Below are positions 51,718 through 61,779 of a stretch of 64,000 nucleotides of DNA, piece by piece. Both the position numbers and the translations under genes were made by a program. This DNA comes from Ruminococcus turbiniformis (GTDB lineage Bacteria > Bacillota > Clostridia > Lachnospirales > Lachnospiraceae): assembly GCF_020687545.1 (NCBI RefSeq), contig NZ_JAJEQX010000004.1, positions 1 to 64,000 of the forward strand. The letters are read 5' to 3'. Within the stretch, counting starts at the first letter, position 1. Each line of letters opens with the position of its first letter. The notes under the pieces are model-generated. The model did not search any database and had not been told where the DNA came from. It saw nothing but the letters and a program-made list of their open reading frames with translations.

Positions 51718-52524
51718 TCACTTTGCAAGCGTATCGAACGCCTGATCCACGGTCAGATCAGGATCGATTCCGCAGTTGTTCCCGGTCTCGCATCCGCTTT
51801 TTTTAAGGTGAATCAGATATTCGATATTTCCTTCCGGCCCCCTGATCGGTGAGAAGTCAAGGGCCAGCAGGTCGAACCCAATGGACACCGCATAATCCAT
51901 CACTTTGCGGATCACTTCTCTGTGTGTGCTCTTTTCTCTTACCACGCCCTTTTTCCCGACTTTCTCTCTGCCCGCCTCAAACTGAGGCTTGATAAGCGCC
52001 ACGATTTCCCCGTCTTCTGTCAGATAATCGCGGATCGGCATGAGAACCTTTGTCAGAGAGATAAAGGAGACGTCAATCGACGAGAAGGCAACCGGCTCCC
52101 CGATATCCTCCGGTTTCACATAGCGGATGTTCGTCTTTTCCATGCAGACAACTCTCGGGTCGTTCCTTAACTTCCAGTCAAGCTGTCCGCGCCCCACATC
52201 GATAGCGTACACCTTTTTCGCGCCGTTCTGGAGCATGCAGTCGGTGAATCCTCCGGTGGAGGAACCCACATCCGTACACACTTTGTCTGTCACATCCACG
52301 TCAAACACGGCCAGAGCCTTCTCAAGCTTTAAGCCGCCCCGGCTCACGTAGGGAAGCGTATGTACCCGGACTTCAATATTCACTTCCGGTGCGAACGTGC
52401 TTCCCGCCTTGTCCTCTCTTACGCCGTCCACGAATACGTTTCCGGACATAATGACAGCCTTCGCCTTCTCTCTGGACTCCGCCAGGTTTCTTTTTACAAG
52501 CAATACATCCAAGCGTTCTTTCAT
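51718..52524 (-). CDS. tlyA: TlyA-family rRNA 2'-O-methyltransferase
   Basis: The product has 268 residues: an N-terminal S4 RNA-binding domain (RLDVLLVKRNLAESREKAKA, then NVFVDG) and an FtsJ-type methyltransferase with DVGSSTGGFTDCML and the catalytic-site KPQFEAG. TlyA methylates cytidines in 16S/23S rRNA; it was once labelled a hemolysin. It sits in its usual place between dxs and nadK. Confidence 0.95.
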   Translation of the reverse strand: MKERLDVLLVKRNLAESREKAKAVIMSGNVFVDGVREDKAGSTFAPEVNIEVRVHTLPYVSRGGLKLEKALAVFDVDVTDKVCTDVGSSTGGFTDCMLQNGAKKVYAIDVGRGQLDWKLRNDPRVVCMEKTNIRYVKPEDIGEPVAFSSIDVSFISLTKVLMPIRDYLTEDGEIVALIKPQFEAGREKVGKKGVVREKSTHREVIRKVMDYAVSIGFDLLALDFSPIRGPEGNIEYLIHLKKSGCETGNNCGIDPDLTVDQAFDTLAK

Positions 52525-52555
52525 GTTACCTTTCCCTGTTCTGTACTTTACCTTT

Positions 52556-54421
52556 TTATTCTGATTTCAGACTTTTTATAATTCCGTCAAGAATCGAGTC
52601 TTTGTCCAGTCCCACTTCTTTTCTCAGCAGCTCCACGCTTCCGTGCTCCACATAGTCGTCCGAGATGCCGAAACTGCGCACGGAAACTTCCAGCCCTGTC
52701 TCTGAGACGTACTCCAGCACCTGTTCTCCGAACCCGCCGGTGATCACATTCTCCTCGATTGTGACAAACAGACTGTGGTTTTCAGAAAGCCGGGTGAGCA
52801 TCTCCTTATCCAGCGGTTTTACGAATCGGGCGTTGACCAGGCTGCACGCATATCCTCTCTCTTTTAAGCCGTCCCGCACATCCGCGGCAAGCTCCGCCAT
52901 ATGCCCGACAAAGATCACGGCGATTTCGTTCTCCTCGACCAGGAGCTCGCTTTTCCCGTACTCAATCGGCGTCCGGAACTCCTTCATCCCCTCATACGCG
53001 CCGCCTCTTGGATAGCGCAGAGCCACCGGGTAGGGGAAATCTACCGCAAAGCGGAGCATATCCGCCATCTCCCAGCGGTTTTTCGGCGACATAACGGTCA
53101 TGTTCGGAATGGATGATAAGTAGGACAGGTCGAAAACGCCCTGATGGGTTTCCCCGTCGCTTCCTACAAGTCCTGCCCGGTCAATGGCGATCACCACCGG
53201 GAGGTTCTGAAGACAGACATCGTGCAGAAGCTGGTCGTAAGCCCTCTGAAGGAACGAGGAATACACCGCAAACACCGGCTTCATGCCGCCTGCCGCAAGT
53301 CCGGCCGCGAAAGTAACCGCGTGCTCCTCCGCGATTCCCACGTCGAAAAAGCGCTGGGGAAAATACTTTTTAAATGTATTCAGTCCGGTTCCGTCAGACA
53401 TGGCCGCTGTGATCGCCACTACTTTGTCATCGTGGCGGGCAATGTCTGTGAGCACTTTTGAGAATACCTGCGTGTAGGTATCCGGCCCGCTTTCCTCTTT
53501 CGGCTCTCCTGTCTCGATATCGAACGGACCCAGGCCATGGAAGCGCGACGGGTTCTCCTCTGCCGGAGGATAGCCCTTTCCCTTCTTTGTAATCACATGG
53601 ACGAGCACCGCGTGGTCCACCCGCTTCGCCTCGTGGAACACACGGACAAGATTCCGGATATCGTGGCCGTCCACCGGTCCCAGGTAAGTGATATCCATAT
53701 CCTCAAAGAGCATGCCCGGAACTAAAAGCTGTTTAATCCCGCTCTTTGTCCTTCGGATCTGGTTTACGATCTGATCGCCCTTTCCCGGGATGCGCTTTAA
53801 CGTATCCTCAACACCTCTCTTCAGATCCGTATATGCCTGGGCCGTGCGCAGACCGCTCAGATATTTTGACATGCCTCCCACATTCTCGGAGATTGACATG
53901 TTGTTGTCGTTTAACACGATGATAAAATTGCTCTTAAGCCGGGATGCGTTGTTCAGCGCCTCATACGCCATGCCCCCGGTCAGAGAGCCGTCCCCGATGA
54001 CGGAGACAACCGTGTGTTTCTCTCCCAGAAGCTCTCTCGCCGCCACATAGCCCAGCCCCGCCGAGACAGACGTGGAGCTGTGTCCGGTATCGAAAGCATC
54101 GCAGTCGCTCTCCTTCCGCTTCGGGAATCCGCTCATTCCGCCGTATTTGCGCAGCCGGTCAAAGCCTTCTTTCCTCCCGGTGAGAAGCTTGTGGGTATAC
54201 GACTGGTGTCCTACATCCCAGATCAGCTTGTCTTCCGGGAAATTCAGCGTTAGGTGAAGGGCAATTGTAAGCTCCACCACGCCTAAATTAGACGCAAGGT
54301 GCCCCCCTGTAACGCTGATCTTCTCGATAAGAAAGCGCCGGATCTCATCGGCAAGCTGTCGGATCTGCTCTTCATTCAGCTTTTTGATATCATTTTCTTT
54401 CCGGATCATTTCCAGTACCAT
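52556..54421 (-). CDS. dxs: 1-deoxy-D-xylulose-5-phosphate synthase
   Basis: The product has 621 residues. The thiamine-diphosphate motif GDGSLTGGMAYEALNNASRL, the first half GHLASNLGVVELTIALH, and the transketolase-like central region AEEHAVTFAAGLAAGGMKP are present, with the C-terminal domain GGFGEQVLEY. It makes the first committed intermediate of the non-mevalonate isoprenoid route from pyruvate and glyceraldehyde-3-phosphate. The start at 54421 has GAGGGGGA before it. It follows ispA in the operon. Confidence 0.97.
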   Translation of the reverse strand: MVLEMIRKENDIKKLNEEQIRQLADEIRRFLIEKISVTGGHLASNLGVVELTIALHLTLNFPEDKLIWDVGHQSYTHKLLTGRKEGFDRLRKYGGMSGFPKRKESDCDAFDTGHSSTSVSAGLGYVAARELLGEKHTVVSVIGDGSLTGGMAYEALNNASRLKSNFIIVLNDNNMSISENVGGMSKYLSGLRTAQAYTDLKRGVEDTLKRIPGKGDQIVNQIRRTKSGIKQLLVPGMLFEDMDITYLGPVDGHDIRNLVRVFHEAKRVDHAVLVHVITKKGKGYPPAEENPSRFHGLGPFDIETGEPKEESGPDTYTQVFSKVLTDIARHDDKVVAITAAMSDGTGLNTFKKYFPQRFFDVGIAEEHAVTFAAGLAAGGMKPVFAVYSSFLQRAYDQLLHDVCLQNLPVVIAIDRAGLVGSDGETHQGVFDLSYLSSIPNMTVMSPKNRWEMADMLRFAVDFPYPVALRYPRGGAYEGMKEFRTPIEYGKSELLVEENEIAVIFVGHMAELAADVRDGLKERGYACSLVNARFVKPLDKEMLTRLSENHSLFVTIEENVITGGFGEQVLEYVSETGLEVSVRSFGISDDYVEHGSVELLRKEVGLDKDSILDGIIKSLKSE

Positions 54422-54443
54422 AAATGATCCCCCTCTCTGTCTT

Positions 54444-55334
54444 CTATTTCTCTCTGTACACAAGCCATTTCAACAGCGCTGTGAGAAATTCGTTTTCATA
54501 TCCCGTACCCCGGAGAATCTCAAGAGCCTCCTCTGTGAGTTTCTCCACTTCCGCCCGGGATTCATCAAGCCCCTTCCATGTTACATAAGTGGTCTTCTCG
54601 TTTTTCTCATCGCTGTGCACCGGTTTCCCGAGCACTTCCGTTGTGCTTGTCACATCGAGAATATCGTCCTGTATCTGAAATGCGAGACCTATTTTCAAAG
54701 CCGCGCTCTCCATCTTTTTCGTCTCCTCATCTCCCGCTCCGGCGAGAACGGCGCCGACCATGACAGCTGCCTCGATGAGCGCGCCTGTCTTGAGACGGTA
54801 GATAAAATCGAGAACTTCGCCTGTTATTTTATTTCCGGACTCTTTCACATCCACAACCTGTCCGCCGATCATGCCGTAGATTCCCGATTTACGGGCGAGA
54901 ATCCGAAGAGCCCGTCCGATCTTCAGGCTGCTCTCCGGCTCCAGGTCAAAGGCAGTACATGCTGTCTCGAAAGCATAGTTCAAAAGGGCGTCTCCTGCAA
55001 GTATCCCCATATCTTCCCCGTAGACGACATGGGTCGTCTTTCTTCCCCTTCTGTACTCGTCATTGTCCATGGCCGGCAGATCATCGTGCACGAGAGAATA
55101 CGTGTGGATCATCTCCATCGCCGCCATAAACGGCTCAACCAGTTTTGAGTTCCCGCCGAAAAGACGGTATGACTCCAGCATCAGCATGGGTCTTAAGCGC
55201 TTGCCTCCCGCCATCAGGCTGTACTCCATAGCCTCCATAATCAGTTTCTGATATCCTTCCTTCTCCGGAAGATAACGGTTCAGCACCTGCTCGATATATT
55301 CGACCCGTGATTGATATTCTTCTTTAAAATTCAT
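54444..55334 (-). CDS. ispA: Geranyl/farnesyl diphosphate synthase
   Basis: The product has 296 residues. The first Asp-rich motif is DDLPAMDNDEYRRG, the second LAFQIQDDILDVT, and the substrate-binding GGKRLRPML precedes them. It condenses isopentenyl diphosphate with allylic diphosphates to make C15 precursors for lipid carriers and quinones. The start at 55334 lies inside the last codons of xseB, so the two are coupled. Confidence 0.95.
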   Translation of the reverse strand: MNFKEEYQSRVEYIEQVLNRYLPEKEGYQKLIMEAMEYSLMAGGKRLRPMLMLESYRLFGGNSKLVEPFMAAMEMIHTYSLVHDDLPAMDNDEYRRGRKTTHVVYGEDMGILAGDALLNYAFETACTAFDLEPESSLKIGRALRILARKSGIYGMIGGQVVDVKESGNKITGEVLDFIYRLKTGALIEAAVMVGAVLAGAGDEETKKMESAALKIGLAFQIQDDILDVTSTTEVLGKPVHSDEKNEKTTYVTWKGLDESRAEVEKLTEEALEILRGTGYENEFLTALLKWLVYREK

Positions 55335-55545
55335 GTGTCTCTCCATCCTCATCCAGAATCAGTACCTTTTTCTCCACTTCATCTATAGCTGTATTGCATT
55401 TTTTCAGAAGCACCATGCCTCTGTTGTAAAGATCAAACGACTTTTCCAGAGATCCGTTTTCTTCTTCCAGTTCCCGGATCACTTCCTCAAGATTGCTGAA
55501 CAGCTCTTCGAGATTCTCTTTTTTCTCTGTCTTTTCTTCTCCCAC
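55324..55545 (-). CDS. xseB: Exodeoxyribonuclease VII small subunit
   Basis: The product has 73 residues. The helical family motif ELFSNLEEVIRELEEENGSL followed by LEKSFDLYNRGMVLLKKC is complete. XseB wraps the large subunit and restrains it. It is overlapped by ispA at its 3' end and lies 17 bases after xseA. Confidence 0.93.
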   Translation of the reverse strand: MGEEKTEKKENLEELFSNLEEVIRELEEENGSLEKSFDLYNRGMVLLKKCNTAIDEVEKKVLILDEDGETHEF

Positions 55546-55562
55546 AGTGAACCTCCTTTTTT

Positions 55563-56789
55563 TCAGTCCGTCTTATGCGTATCCGGATATTTCACCGGCG
55601 AGACCGAAGTCACCCCGGCTTCAATCACACCGTCGCTTACATAGATCTCTATTCTGCTTCCCGGCCCGGTCTGGCGGATACTCTTTATATTCTGCCCGTT
55701 TTCCGTCTGCGTATAGGAAAATCCCTGACTGAGTTTAAGAAGCGGGGAGAGCCCCTTCATCTTCTCCGCATACAGAGACAGCCGGTGTCTCTCCCCTGAC
55801 AGTTTCTCTTCCATCTGCCGCCGCAGCCTGTTTTCCAGATCCGCCGCGTACTGGCGGCTGTCGCTTAACTTCTGCCTCGGGTGCGCGTATTTAAGCCGCA
55901 TGCCGAGCTGGTCGGCCCGTGCGCGTTCCATATCGATACACACACGGATGGAGCGGTTTAATTTCCGCCTGTACTCATTCATACGCTCTAAGGCCTCCCT
56001 GAGATCATAGACAGCCAGCTCTGCGGCTGCAGACGGAGTCGGCGCTCTTAAATCAGCTACAAAATCCGTGATGGTCGTATCCGTCTCATGGCCCACTGCC
56101 GAGATCACCGGGATTCTGCACTCGAAGACAGCCCGGGCTACGGCCTCCTCGTTAAAGGCCCAGAGATCTTCCATACTGCCGCCTCCGCGGCCTGCAATGA
56201 TCACGTCCACATCGGTTTTCTCAAGGGCATGAATGGCGGATACAATACTTTCCGCCGCTCCTTCCCCCTGCACCTGGGCAGGGCTTAAGATGATCTGGAC
56301 GCAAGGATTCCTCCGCCCCGCGATGTTGATAATATCCCGGACTGCCGCCCCTGTGGGAGCCGTCACAACTCCGACAGATCTGACATACCGGGGAATGGGC
56401 TGCTTGTACTCCGGCGCGAACATTCCCATCTCTTCCAGCTCTTTTTTCAGCGCCTCAAATTTCTCGTAGAGAGCACCCAGGCCGTCCCGCACGATCTCTT
56501 TCGCGTAGAGCTGGTATCTGCCGTCCCTCTCATAGACGCTCACGCTTCCGAGGACAATTACCTGCTGTCCTTCCTGAAGCCGAAAAGAAAGCCCAGCCCT
56601 CGAGCCTGCAAACATGACACAGGCAATTGTGCCGGACTCATCTTTGAGTGAGAAATATATGTGTCCCGAAGTATGATATTTGCAGTTGGATATCTCTCCC
56701 TTTACATAGATCCGGTTCAGCATAAAATCCTGCACAAACATATTTTTGATATAGGAATTTACCTGTCTGACCGTATATACATTTTTCAT
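55563..56789 (-). CDS. xseA: Exodeoxyribonuclease VII large subunit
   Basis: The product has 408 residues. An N-terminal OB domain (VKGEISNCKYHTSGHIYFSL) precedes the catalytic core (GVVTAPTGAAVRDI, then IIAGRGGGSMEDLWAFNEE, then GHETDTTITDFVAD) and a C-terminal coiled-coil. It degrades single-stranded DNA. The ATG overlaps the nusB stop (ATGA). Confidence 0.95.
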   Translation of the reverse strand: MKNVYTVRQVNSYIKNMFVQDFMLNRIYVKGEISNCKYHTSGHIYFSLKDESGTIACVMFAGSRAGLSFRLQEGQQVIVLGSVSVYERDGRYQLYAKEIVRDGLGALYEKFEALKKELEEMGMFAPEYKQPIPRYVRSVGVVTAPTGAAVRDIINIAGRRNPCVQIILSPAQVQGEGAAESIVSAIHALEKTDVDVIIAGRGGGSMEDLWAFNEEAVARAVFECRIPVISAVGHETDTTITDFVADLRAPTPSAAAELAVYDLREALERMNEYRRKLNRSIRVCIDMERARADQLGMRLKYAHPRQKLSDSRQYAADLENRLRRQMEEKLSGERHRLSLYAEKMKGLSPLLKLSQGFSYTQTENGQNIKSIRQTGPGSRIEIYVSDGVIEAGVTSVSPVKYPDTHKTD

Positions 56790-57199
56790 TTTTCAGATTC
56801 CTGCCTTGTCAGCCTGCCAAGCACGCCGTTTACGAACGCGGAACTGCTGTCCCCGCCAAAGCGTTTTGCCAGCTCCACAGCCTCGTTGATGGCGACCTTG
56901 TCCGGAACATCTTCATCCCATTTGATCTCGTATACGGCAAGCCTCAGGATCGTGAGATCGACCCGGTTCATCCGGGATGTCTTCCATCCCTGCACCGTTT
57001 CGTTGAGTATCCCGTCGATTTCGGGCACGCGCTGCACGATAGCCTCATATTTTTTTCTGATATACTCTTTGTCAGACTCTTTCGCGTCCTCGAGCGTGTC
57101 AAAGTAATATTGCATGTGTTCGGGCATATCCGCCGCCTCGTTAAATTCAATCTGAAACAGCATTTTAAAAATATGCTCCCGCAGTTCTGTCCTTATCAT
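56786..57199 (-). CDS. nusB: Transcription antitermination factor NusB
   Basis: The product has 137 residues. The N-terminal REHIFKMLFQIEFNE, the central YEIKWDEDVPDKVAINEAVE and the C-terminal KRFGGDSSSAFVNGVLGRL are typical. NusB binds boxA RNA with S10 in rRNA antitermination. It starts a new transcript after the asp23 terminator and heads the nusB-xseA-xseB-ispA-dxs run. Confidence 0.95.
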   Translation of the reverse strand: MIRTELREHIFKMLFQIEFNEAADMPEHMQYYFDTLEDAKESDKEYIRKKYEAIVQRVPEIDGILNETVQGWKTSRMNRVDLTILRLAVYEIKWDEDVPDKVAINEAVELAKRFGGDSSSAFVNGVLGRLTRQESEK

Positions 57200-57276
57200 A
57201 ACGGTTCCTTTCTCTCTTCGTTCTTGTCACGGCTGCATCGAGAACCGGATTCCCCTTCTCCTGCAGTCTTATTATA

Positions 57277-57300
57277 GAAAAAGGATGTCTTGCGACATCC
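57277..57300 (-). terminator. asp23 terminator
   Basis: On the minus strand GGATGTC and GACATCC pair around a 4-base loop and are followed by TTTTTC. It lies 19 bases after the asp23 stop. Confidence 0.8.
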
Positions 57301-57318
57301 CTGGATTGCCGGCAGGAA

Positions 57319-57702
57319 TTATTCCTGTTTGTCCATCTCGACGCCGGCCACTTTGATATTGACGTCAGCCACCTCAAGTCCGGTCATGTTTTCCACGGCA
57401 TTCTTGACTCTTTCCTGCACCTTGCCGGTCACTTCCATGATACTGTAATCATACTTGACATTCAGTGCCAGAGACACTGTCACAACGCCCTCGAGCACAT
57501 CGACTTTCACGCCTTTTGACAGGTTCTTTATGCCAAGCTTTCCGATCACTTCATTTGTAATATTTCCGGCCATCGAAGCAACGCCGTCGACTTCAGTCGC
57601 AGCAAGCGCGGCGATAATCGCCACAACTTCATCCGCGATCTTCACTTCACCAAGACTTGCCTCGTTCTGTATCGTATAGGTGTTTCGTTCTTCCTTCGCC
57701 AT
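57319..57702 (-). CDS. Asp23/Gls24 family protein
   Basis: The product has 127 residues. The conserved ADEVVAIIAALAATEVDGVA, then GVKVDVLEGVVTVSLALNV and MTGLEVADVNIKVAGV place it in the alkaline-shock protein 23 family, which forms membrane-associated envelope-stress proteins. It is normally found next to nusB, as here. The start at 57702 follows GGAGG by 8 bases. Confidence 0.9.
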   Translation of the reverse strand: MAKEERNTYTIQNEASLGEVKIADEVVAIIAALAATEVDGVASMAGNITNEVIGKLGIKNLSKGVKVDVLEGVVTVSLALNVKYDYSIMEVTGKVQERVKNAVENMTGLEVADVNIKVAGVEMDKQE

Positions 57703-57774
57703 AATCAAAACCTCCGTTTTGTCTAATCTCTTTCCTCATTATAGCAAATATCAATCCGTTTGCAAAGGGAAACT

Positions 57775-59367
57775 TCAGGAGCGTCCGAATTCGGAAAGGA
57801 CCAGACCTTCGTTGCGGTCCAGCGTCATGCGGATGCTCCACTCATGGATAAACAGAAGCAGCGGCCTGCCCTTTAAGTCCTTGATCTTCTTCATATCCGA
57901 AGTTCCGCTTAAGTGATCCAGATCCGGATTCTCATTTTCGATCCAGCGGATATGCTCAAACGGAAGATTCTCGAGGATAATCTCTACGTTATACTCGTTT
58001 TTCAGGCGGTACTTCAGCACGTCAAACTGGAGCACGCCGACAACGCCGACGATGATCTCCTCCATTCCCGTATTGTACTCCTGGAAGATCTGTATCGCAC
58101 CTTCCTGGGCGATCTGGTTGATTCCCTTTACGAACTGCTTCCGCTTCATCGTGTCCACCTGACGCACACGGGCGAAATGCTCCGGGGCGAAGGTCGGGAT
58201 TCCCTCATAGGCGAACTTTTCCTTCGCGTTTGTCAGCGTGTCGCCGATCGAGAATATGCCCGGATCGAACACGCCGATGATGTCGCCGCCGTACGCCTTG
58301 TCGATGATCTTTCTCTCACTCGCCATCATCTGCTGGGGCTGGGAGAGGCGCACTTCCTTTCCTCCCTGGACATGGTACACACTCATTCCCGCGTTAAACT
58401 CTCCGGAACAGATGCGCATGAACGCGATTCTGTCACGGTGCGCCTTGTTCATATTCGCCTGAATCTTAAACACAAAAGCAGAAAAATCAGGCTCTGTCAT
58501 CGGATCGATCTCGCCCCGGTCTGACATTCTCGGAAGCGGGGACGTGGTCATCTTCAGGAAATGCTGAAGAAATGTCTCCACGCCGAAGTTCGTGAGAGCA
58601 GACCCGAAAAATACCGGGGAGAGCTTTCCCTCATCGACCAGACTCTGGTCAAACTCCGCGGAAGCGCCGTCCAGCAGTTCGATCTCGTCCTCCAGCGCAA
58701 TCTTCGCCTCAGTTCCGATCAGCCAGTCCACCTCCGGATTGTTGATGTCCACTTTCTTTACTTCGCCCACGGACGTTCCTTTTCTCGTGTCTGAAAAAAG
58801 CTCCACTTCTTTTTTATTCCGGTCATAGACTCCTTTAAACGCCTTGCCCGAACCGATCGGCCAGTTGACCGGGCAGGTTGGGATTCCGAGTTCCTTTTCG
58901 ATATCGTCCAGCAGTTCAAACGTATCCATGGCATCCCGGTCCATTTTATTGATAAATGTGAAGATCGGAATATGTCTCATGGCGCAGACTTTAAAAAGCT
59001 TTCTTGTCTGCGCTTCCACACCCTTGGACGCGTCAATGACCATGACCGCCGAATCCGCAGCCATCAGTGTGCGGTACGTATCCTCGGAGAAGTCCTGGTG
59101 GCCCGGCGTGTCAAGAATGTTGATACAGTAGCCGCCGTAGTTAAACTGAAGTACGGAAGATGTGACCGAGATACCTCTTTCCTTCTCAATTTCCATCCAG
59201 TCAGAAACCGCGTGCTTCGCGGTCGCCTTTCCCTTGACGGAACCCGCCTGATTGATGACGCCTCCGTAGAGAAGGAACTTTTCGGTCAGCGTAGTCTTAC
59301 CCGCATCGGGGTGTGATATAATGGCAAAAGTTCTTCGTTTCTTTATCTCATCTGTTATCAGTGACAT
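57775..59367 (-). CDS. prfC: Peptide chain release factor 3
   Basis: The product has 530 residues. The GTPase motifs are SHPDAGKTTLTEKFL (G1), GISVTSS (switch I), LDTPGHQDF (G3) and FINKMDRD (G4). The domain following the G domain and the C-terminus match RF3 over its full length. It recycles RF1/RF2 from terminated ribosomes. The ATG overlaps the last codons of the upstream 5'-nucleotidase gene by 10 bases, with AAAGGAG inside that gene, so translation is coupled. Confidence 0.95.
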   Translation of the reverse strand: MSLITDEIKKRRTFAIISHPDAGKTTLTEKFLLYGGVINQAGSVKGKATAKHAVSDWMEIEKERGISVTSSVLQFNYGGYCINILDTPGHQDFSEDTYRTLMAADSAVMVIDASKGVEAQTRKLFKVCAMRHIPIFTFINKMDRDAMDTFELLDDIEKELGIPTCPVNWPIGSGKAFKGVYDRNKKEVELFSDTRKGTSVGEVKKVDINNPEVDWLIGTEAKIALEDEIELLDGASAEFDQSLVDEGKLSPVFFGSALTNFGVETFLQHFLKMTTSPLPRMSDRGEIDPMTEPDFSAFVFKIQANMNKAHRDRIAFMRICSGEFNAGMSVYHVQGGKEVRLSQPQQMMASERKIIDKAYGGDIIGVFDPGIFSIGDTLTNAKEKFAYEGIPTFAPEHFARVRQVDTMKRKQFVKGINQIAQEGAIQIFQEYNTGMEEIIVGVVGVLQFDVLKYRLKNEYNVEIILENLPFEHIRWIENENPDLDHLSGTSDMKKIKDLKGRPLLLFIHEWSIRMTLDRNEGLVLSEFGRS

Positions 59368-61661
59368 ATAGACTCCTTTGTTCGTTTCTTTCTGTATACG
59401 GCCACAGCAGCCCCGGCTGAGAGCGCCATCGCCGCAAGGAGAACTGCCGCCGGCATCATGATCTCTTCATCGCCGGTCTGAACCGCTTTGCCGTTCTCCT
59501 TTGTTTTTCCTGTGTCTGATGCTTTATCGCCGTCATTTTCGCCGGGATCTGCCGTGACATTGTCCCCCGGCTTTTCCTCCGGGTCAGGATCGGGATCCGG
59601 AGCCGGCTCCGGATCAGGTTCTTCCGTTACAGGGATCTCGCTTCCTGCCTCCGGAACCGTAAGTTCCGGCATTGCGCGGATCGCATCCACAACGATGCCG
59701 ATTCCCGTATAGTTATCCACGTAGACTTCGCTCTGGCTGTCAGACACACGGATTCCGTGTCCTCCGTCTGAGACAGTCACTTTCAGAATTCCGTCTGCGT
59801 CTGTCGTGCCCTTCATTCCCTCTCCGCCGTCCACGCGGTATGTGATCTCTCCGTTTGCGTACGGAGTGCCGTCTTCATTCTTAATCAGAACAGACGCTTC
59901 GTAATCTTTCGGCTTGTATACGCTTCCGGTGTACGAAATTCTTCCTTCTGTTCCGCGGTATCCGGCAAGCACACCGTCCTGCACATTCGCCGTAATGTAA
60001 GACTGGATTGTCTCAAGTTCTCCGCCGGCTTCCGCATATTTCGGCAGGCTGCCTAGCATGGTGTAATCGTTTCCTCCGCTCATGATATAGTTGTTTCCGA
60101 CCACCATGATCTGCGTCTCGGTATCTTCCCTGTCAAGCGGTGTGTCCTGCCCGTCCAGTGTGATGGAGACAACACGGTTTCCCGCCTCCGCGTCCGGATT
60201 GAACACTACATTAAAACCGCTGATCTGGAGGAATCCTCCAGATATGGTTGTCTGGAGGAGCATTCCAGTCTCCGGATCCTGTCCGTCCAGATCCGAACCG
60301 GACACTTCCATCACATCATAGAGAAGCGCCGGGGTAACAACCTTCATATAAAGTGTGTTTGAAAACGGGAAGGCCGTCGTAAGACTGCCGAGCGTGATAT
60401 TGCCGTTGTACACTGCCGCCCGGATTCCGCCGCCGTTTTCGATTCCGACAACCGGCATGTCCGCATTGCCCGATGCGGCAAGCATGGTTCTTCCGGCATC
60501 TGCAAACGCATCTGCCGCAAGGTTTCCGTAGTTTGTCTCTACAAAGCGTGTCGGCGCAGCCTGTCCGATCCAGCCGGCCCAGAGCGTAGTCGCAGTCTGT
60601 CCGATAGATTCTCCCAGCATGGTATCCTGGGACACACTGATCTGCGCAAGCAGTTCCTCAGTCGCGGCATCCGGCGTTACATCAGCGAAGTCCGCCACGC
60701 TAAGAAGCGACTCTTCCGCCTCTACTTCTCCGTCTGCCAAAACCGTTACTGTCAGTTTTCCAAGCGCATTTAATCCGGTGCCTGTCTGTACGATCAGCAC
60801 GTCGTTGACTTCCGCATTTTCCACCGTATGGCTGTGGCCGTCGATAATCACGTCAAGATCGCCGTAGAACTCCCCTGTCATCGCCTCTGCAAGATCTGTG
60901 GAAGTGCACGGCGCACCCGCCGTCTCGTCTCCCAGGTGTCCCACTGCGATGATCACATCCGCACCTGCTTCTTCCAGATGGGTGATCTCCTGCTTTGCAG
61001 CCTCGATCTCGTCTGTGAACTCAAGTCCCTGAATTCCTTCCGGATTGGTCGCCGATGCTGTTTCTGTCGTTGTAAGACCGAAGAAACCCACTTTCACGCC
61101 GTTTCTTTCTATAATCGTATGGCATCCGCTGTTTCCTTCCTGTATTCCGGACAGGAGAAGACTGCCTCCTCTGTAGATATTCGATGAAATAACCGGAAAC
61201 TCTGCCAGTCCTGCATTGGTCAGGAACGCGTCCGTGCCGAAATCAAACTCATGGTTTCCCGGCACCATCAGATCGTATCCCGCCAGATTCATAAGACGTA
61301 TCACATCATTCCCCTTTGTAAGCGAGGCGATCGGAAGTCCCTGGGTCGCGTCTCCCGCATCCACAAGGATGGAATCCGGATCCGCATTTCTCAGTCCCGC
61401 TACGAGCGGCAGGCCGATGATGCTCTCTCCGTCTCCTTCAAGATAACCGTGAGTATCATTTGTGTGATAGATTGTAACCTGCGTCTCTGCAGCTGCTGCC
61501 GCCTCCGCTGATGCCCCGTCCTGAGACAGTTCTTCTACAGCGGATGCTTCTTCTGATGATATTCCCTCCACAGGCAGTTCTTCTGCAGCCGCACTGAGCG
61601 AAGCCCCTGCAAGAACAGCCGCAAACAGAAACGCTGAAATTTTCTTTCTGAAGTTTTTCAT
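59358..61661 (-). CDS. Cell-surface 5'-nucleotidase/metallophosphatase
   Basis: The product has 767 residues. An N-terminal signal peptide (FRKKISAFLFAAVLAGASLS) is followed by the catalytic metallophosphatase domain: YHTNDTHGYLEG, VDAGDATQG, GNHEFDFG and DGHSHTVEN. A C-terminal nucleotide-binding domain comes next (GGGIRAAVYNGNITLGSLTT). Then come a Pro/Asp/Glu-rich linker and a terminal anchor: AVQTGDEE, a hydrophobic stretch and RKKR. The anchor resembles a sortase site but with VQTGD in place of LPxTG. It would release phosphate from extracellular nucleotides. It heads a pair with prfC, an odd partner. The start at 61661 has GGAG 10 bases before it. Confidence 0.9.
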   Translation of the reverse strand: MKNFRKKISAFLFAAVLAGASLSAAAEELPVEGISSEEASAVEELSQDGASAEAAAAAETQVTIYHTNDTHGYLEGDGESIIGLPLVAGLRNADPDSILVDAGDATQGLPIASLTKGNDVIRLMNLAGYDLMVPGNHEFDFGTDAFLTNAGLAEFPVISSNIYRGGSLLLSGIQEGNSGCHTIIERNGVKVGFFGLTTTETASATNPEGIQGLEFTDEIEAAKQEITHLEEAGADVIIAVGHLGDETAGAPCTSTDLAEAMTGEFYGDLDVIIDGHSHTVENAEVNDVLIVQTGTGLNALGKLTVTVLADGEVEAEESLLSVADFADVTPDAATEELLAQISVSQDTMLGESIGQTATTLWAGWIGQAAPTRFVETNYGNLAADAFADAGRTMLAASGNADMPVVGIENGGGIRAAVYNGNITLGSLTTAFPFSNTLYMKVVTPALLYDVMEVSGSDLDGQDPETGMLLQTTISGGFLQISGFNVVFNPDAEAGNRVVSITLDGQDTPLDREDTETQIMVVGNNYIMSGGNDYTMLGSLPKYAEAGGELETIQSYITANVQDGVLAGYRGTEGRISYTGSVYKPKDYEASVLIKNEDGTPYANGEITYRVDGGEGMKGTTDADGILKVTVSDGGHGIRVSDSQSEVYVDNYTGIGIVVDAIRAMPELTVPEAGSEIPVTEEPDPEPAPDPDPDPEEKPGDNVTADPGENDGDKASDTGKTKENGKAVQTGDEEIMMPAAVLLAAMALSAGAAVAVYRKKRTKESICH

Positions 61662-61779
61662 ATTCCTTTTTCTCCATGAAAACATACCTTCTGGCTGCAA
61701 CTTTTACTATTCTATCACAAAACATTCCATGAAGAAAGCAGTTTTATGCAGAAAAAAGGTCAGAAAATAATCAGAAAAT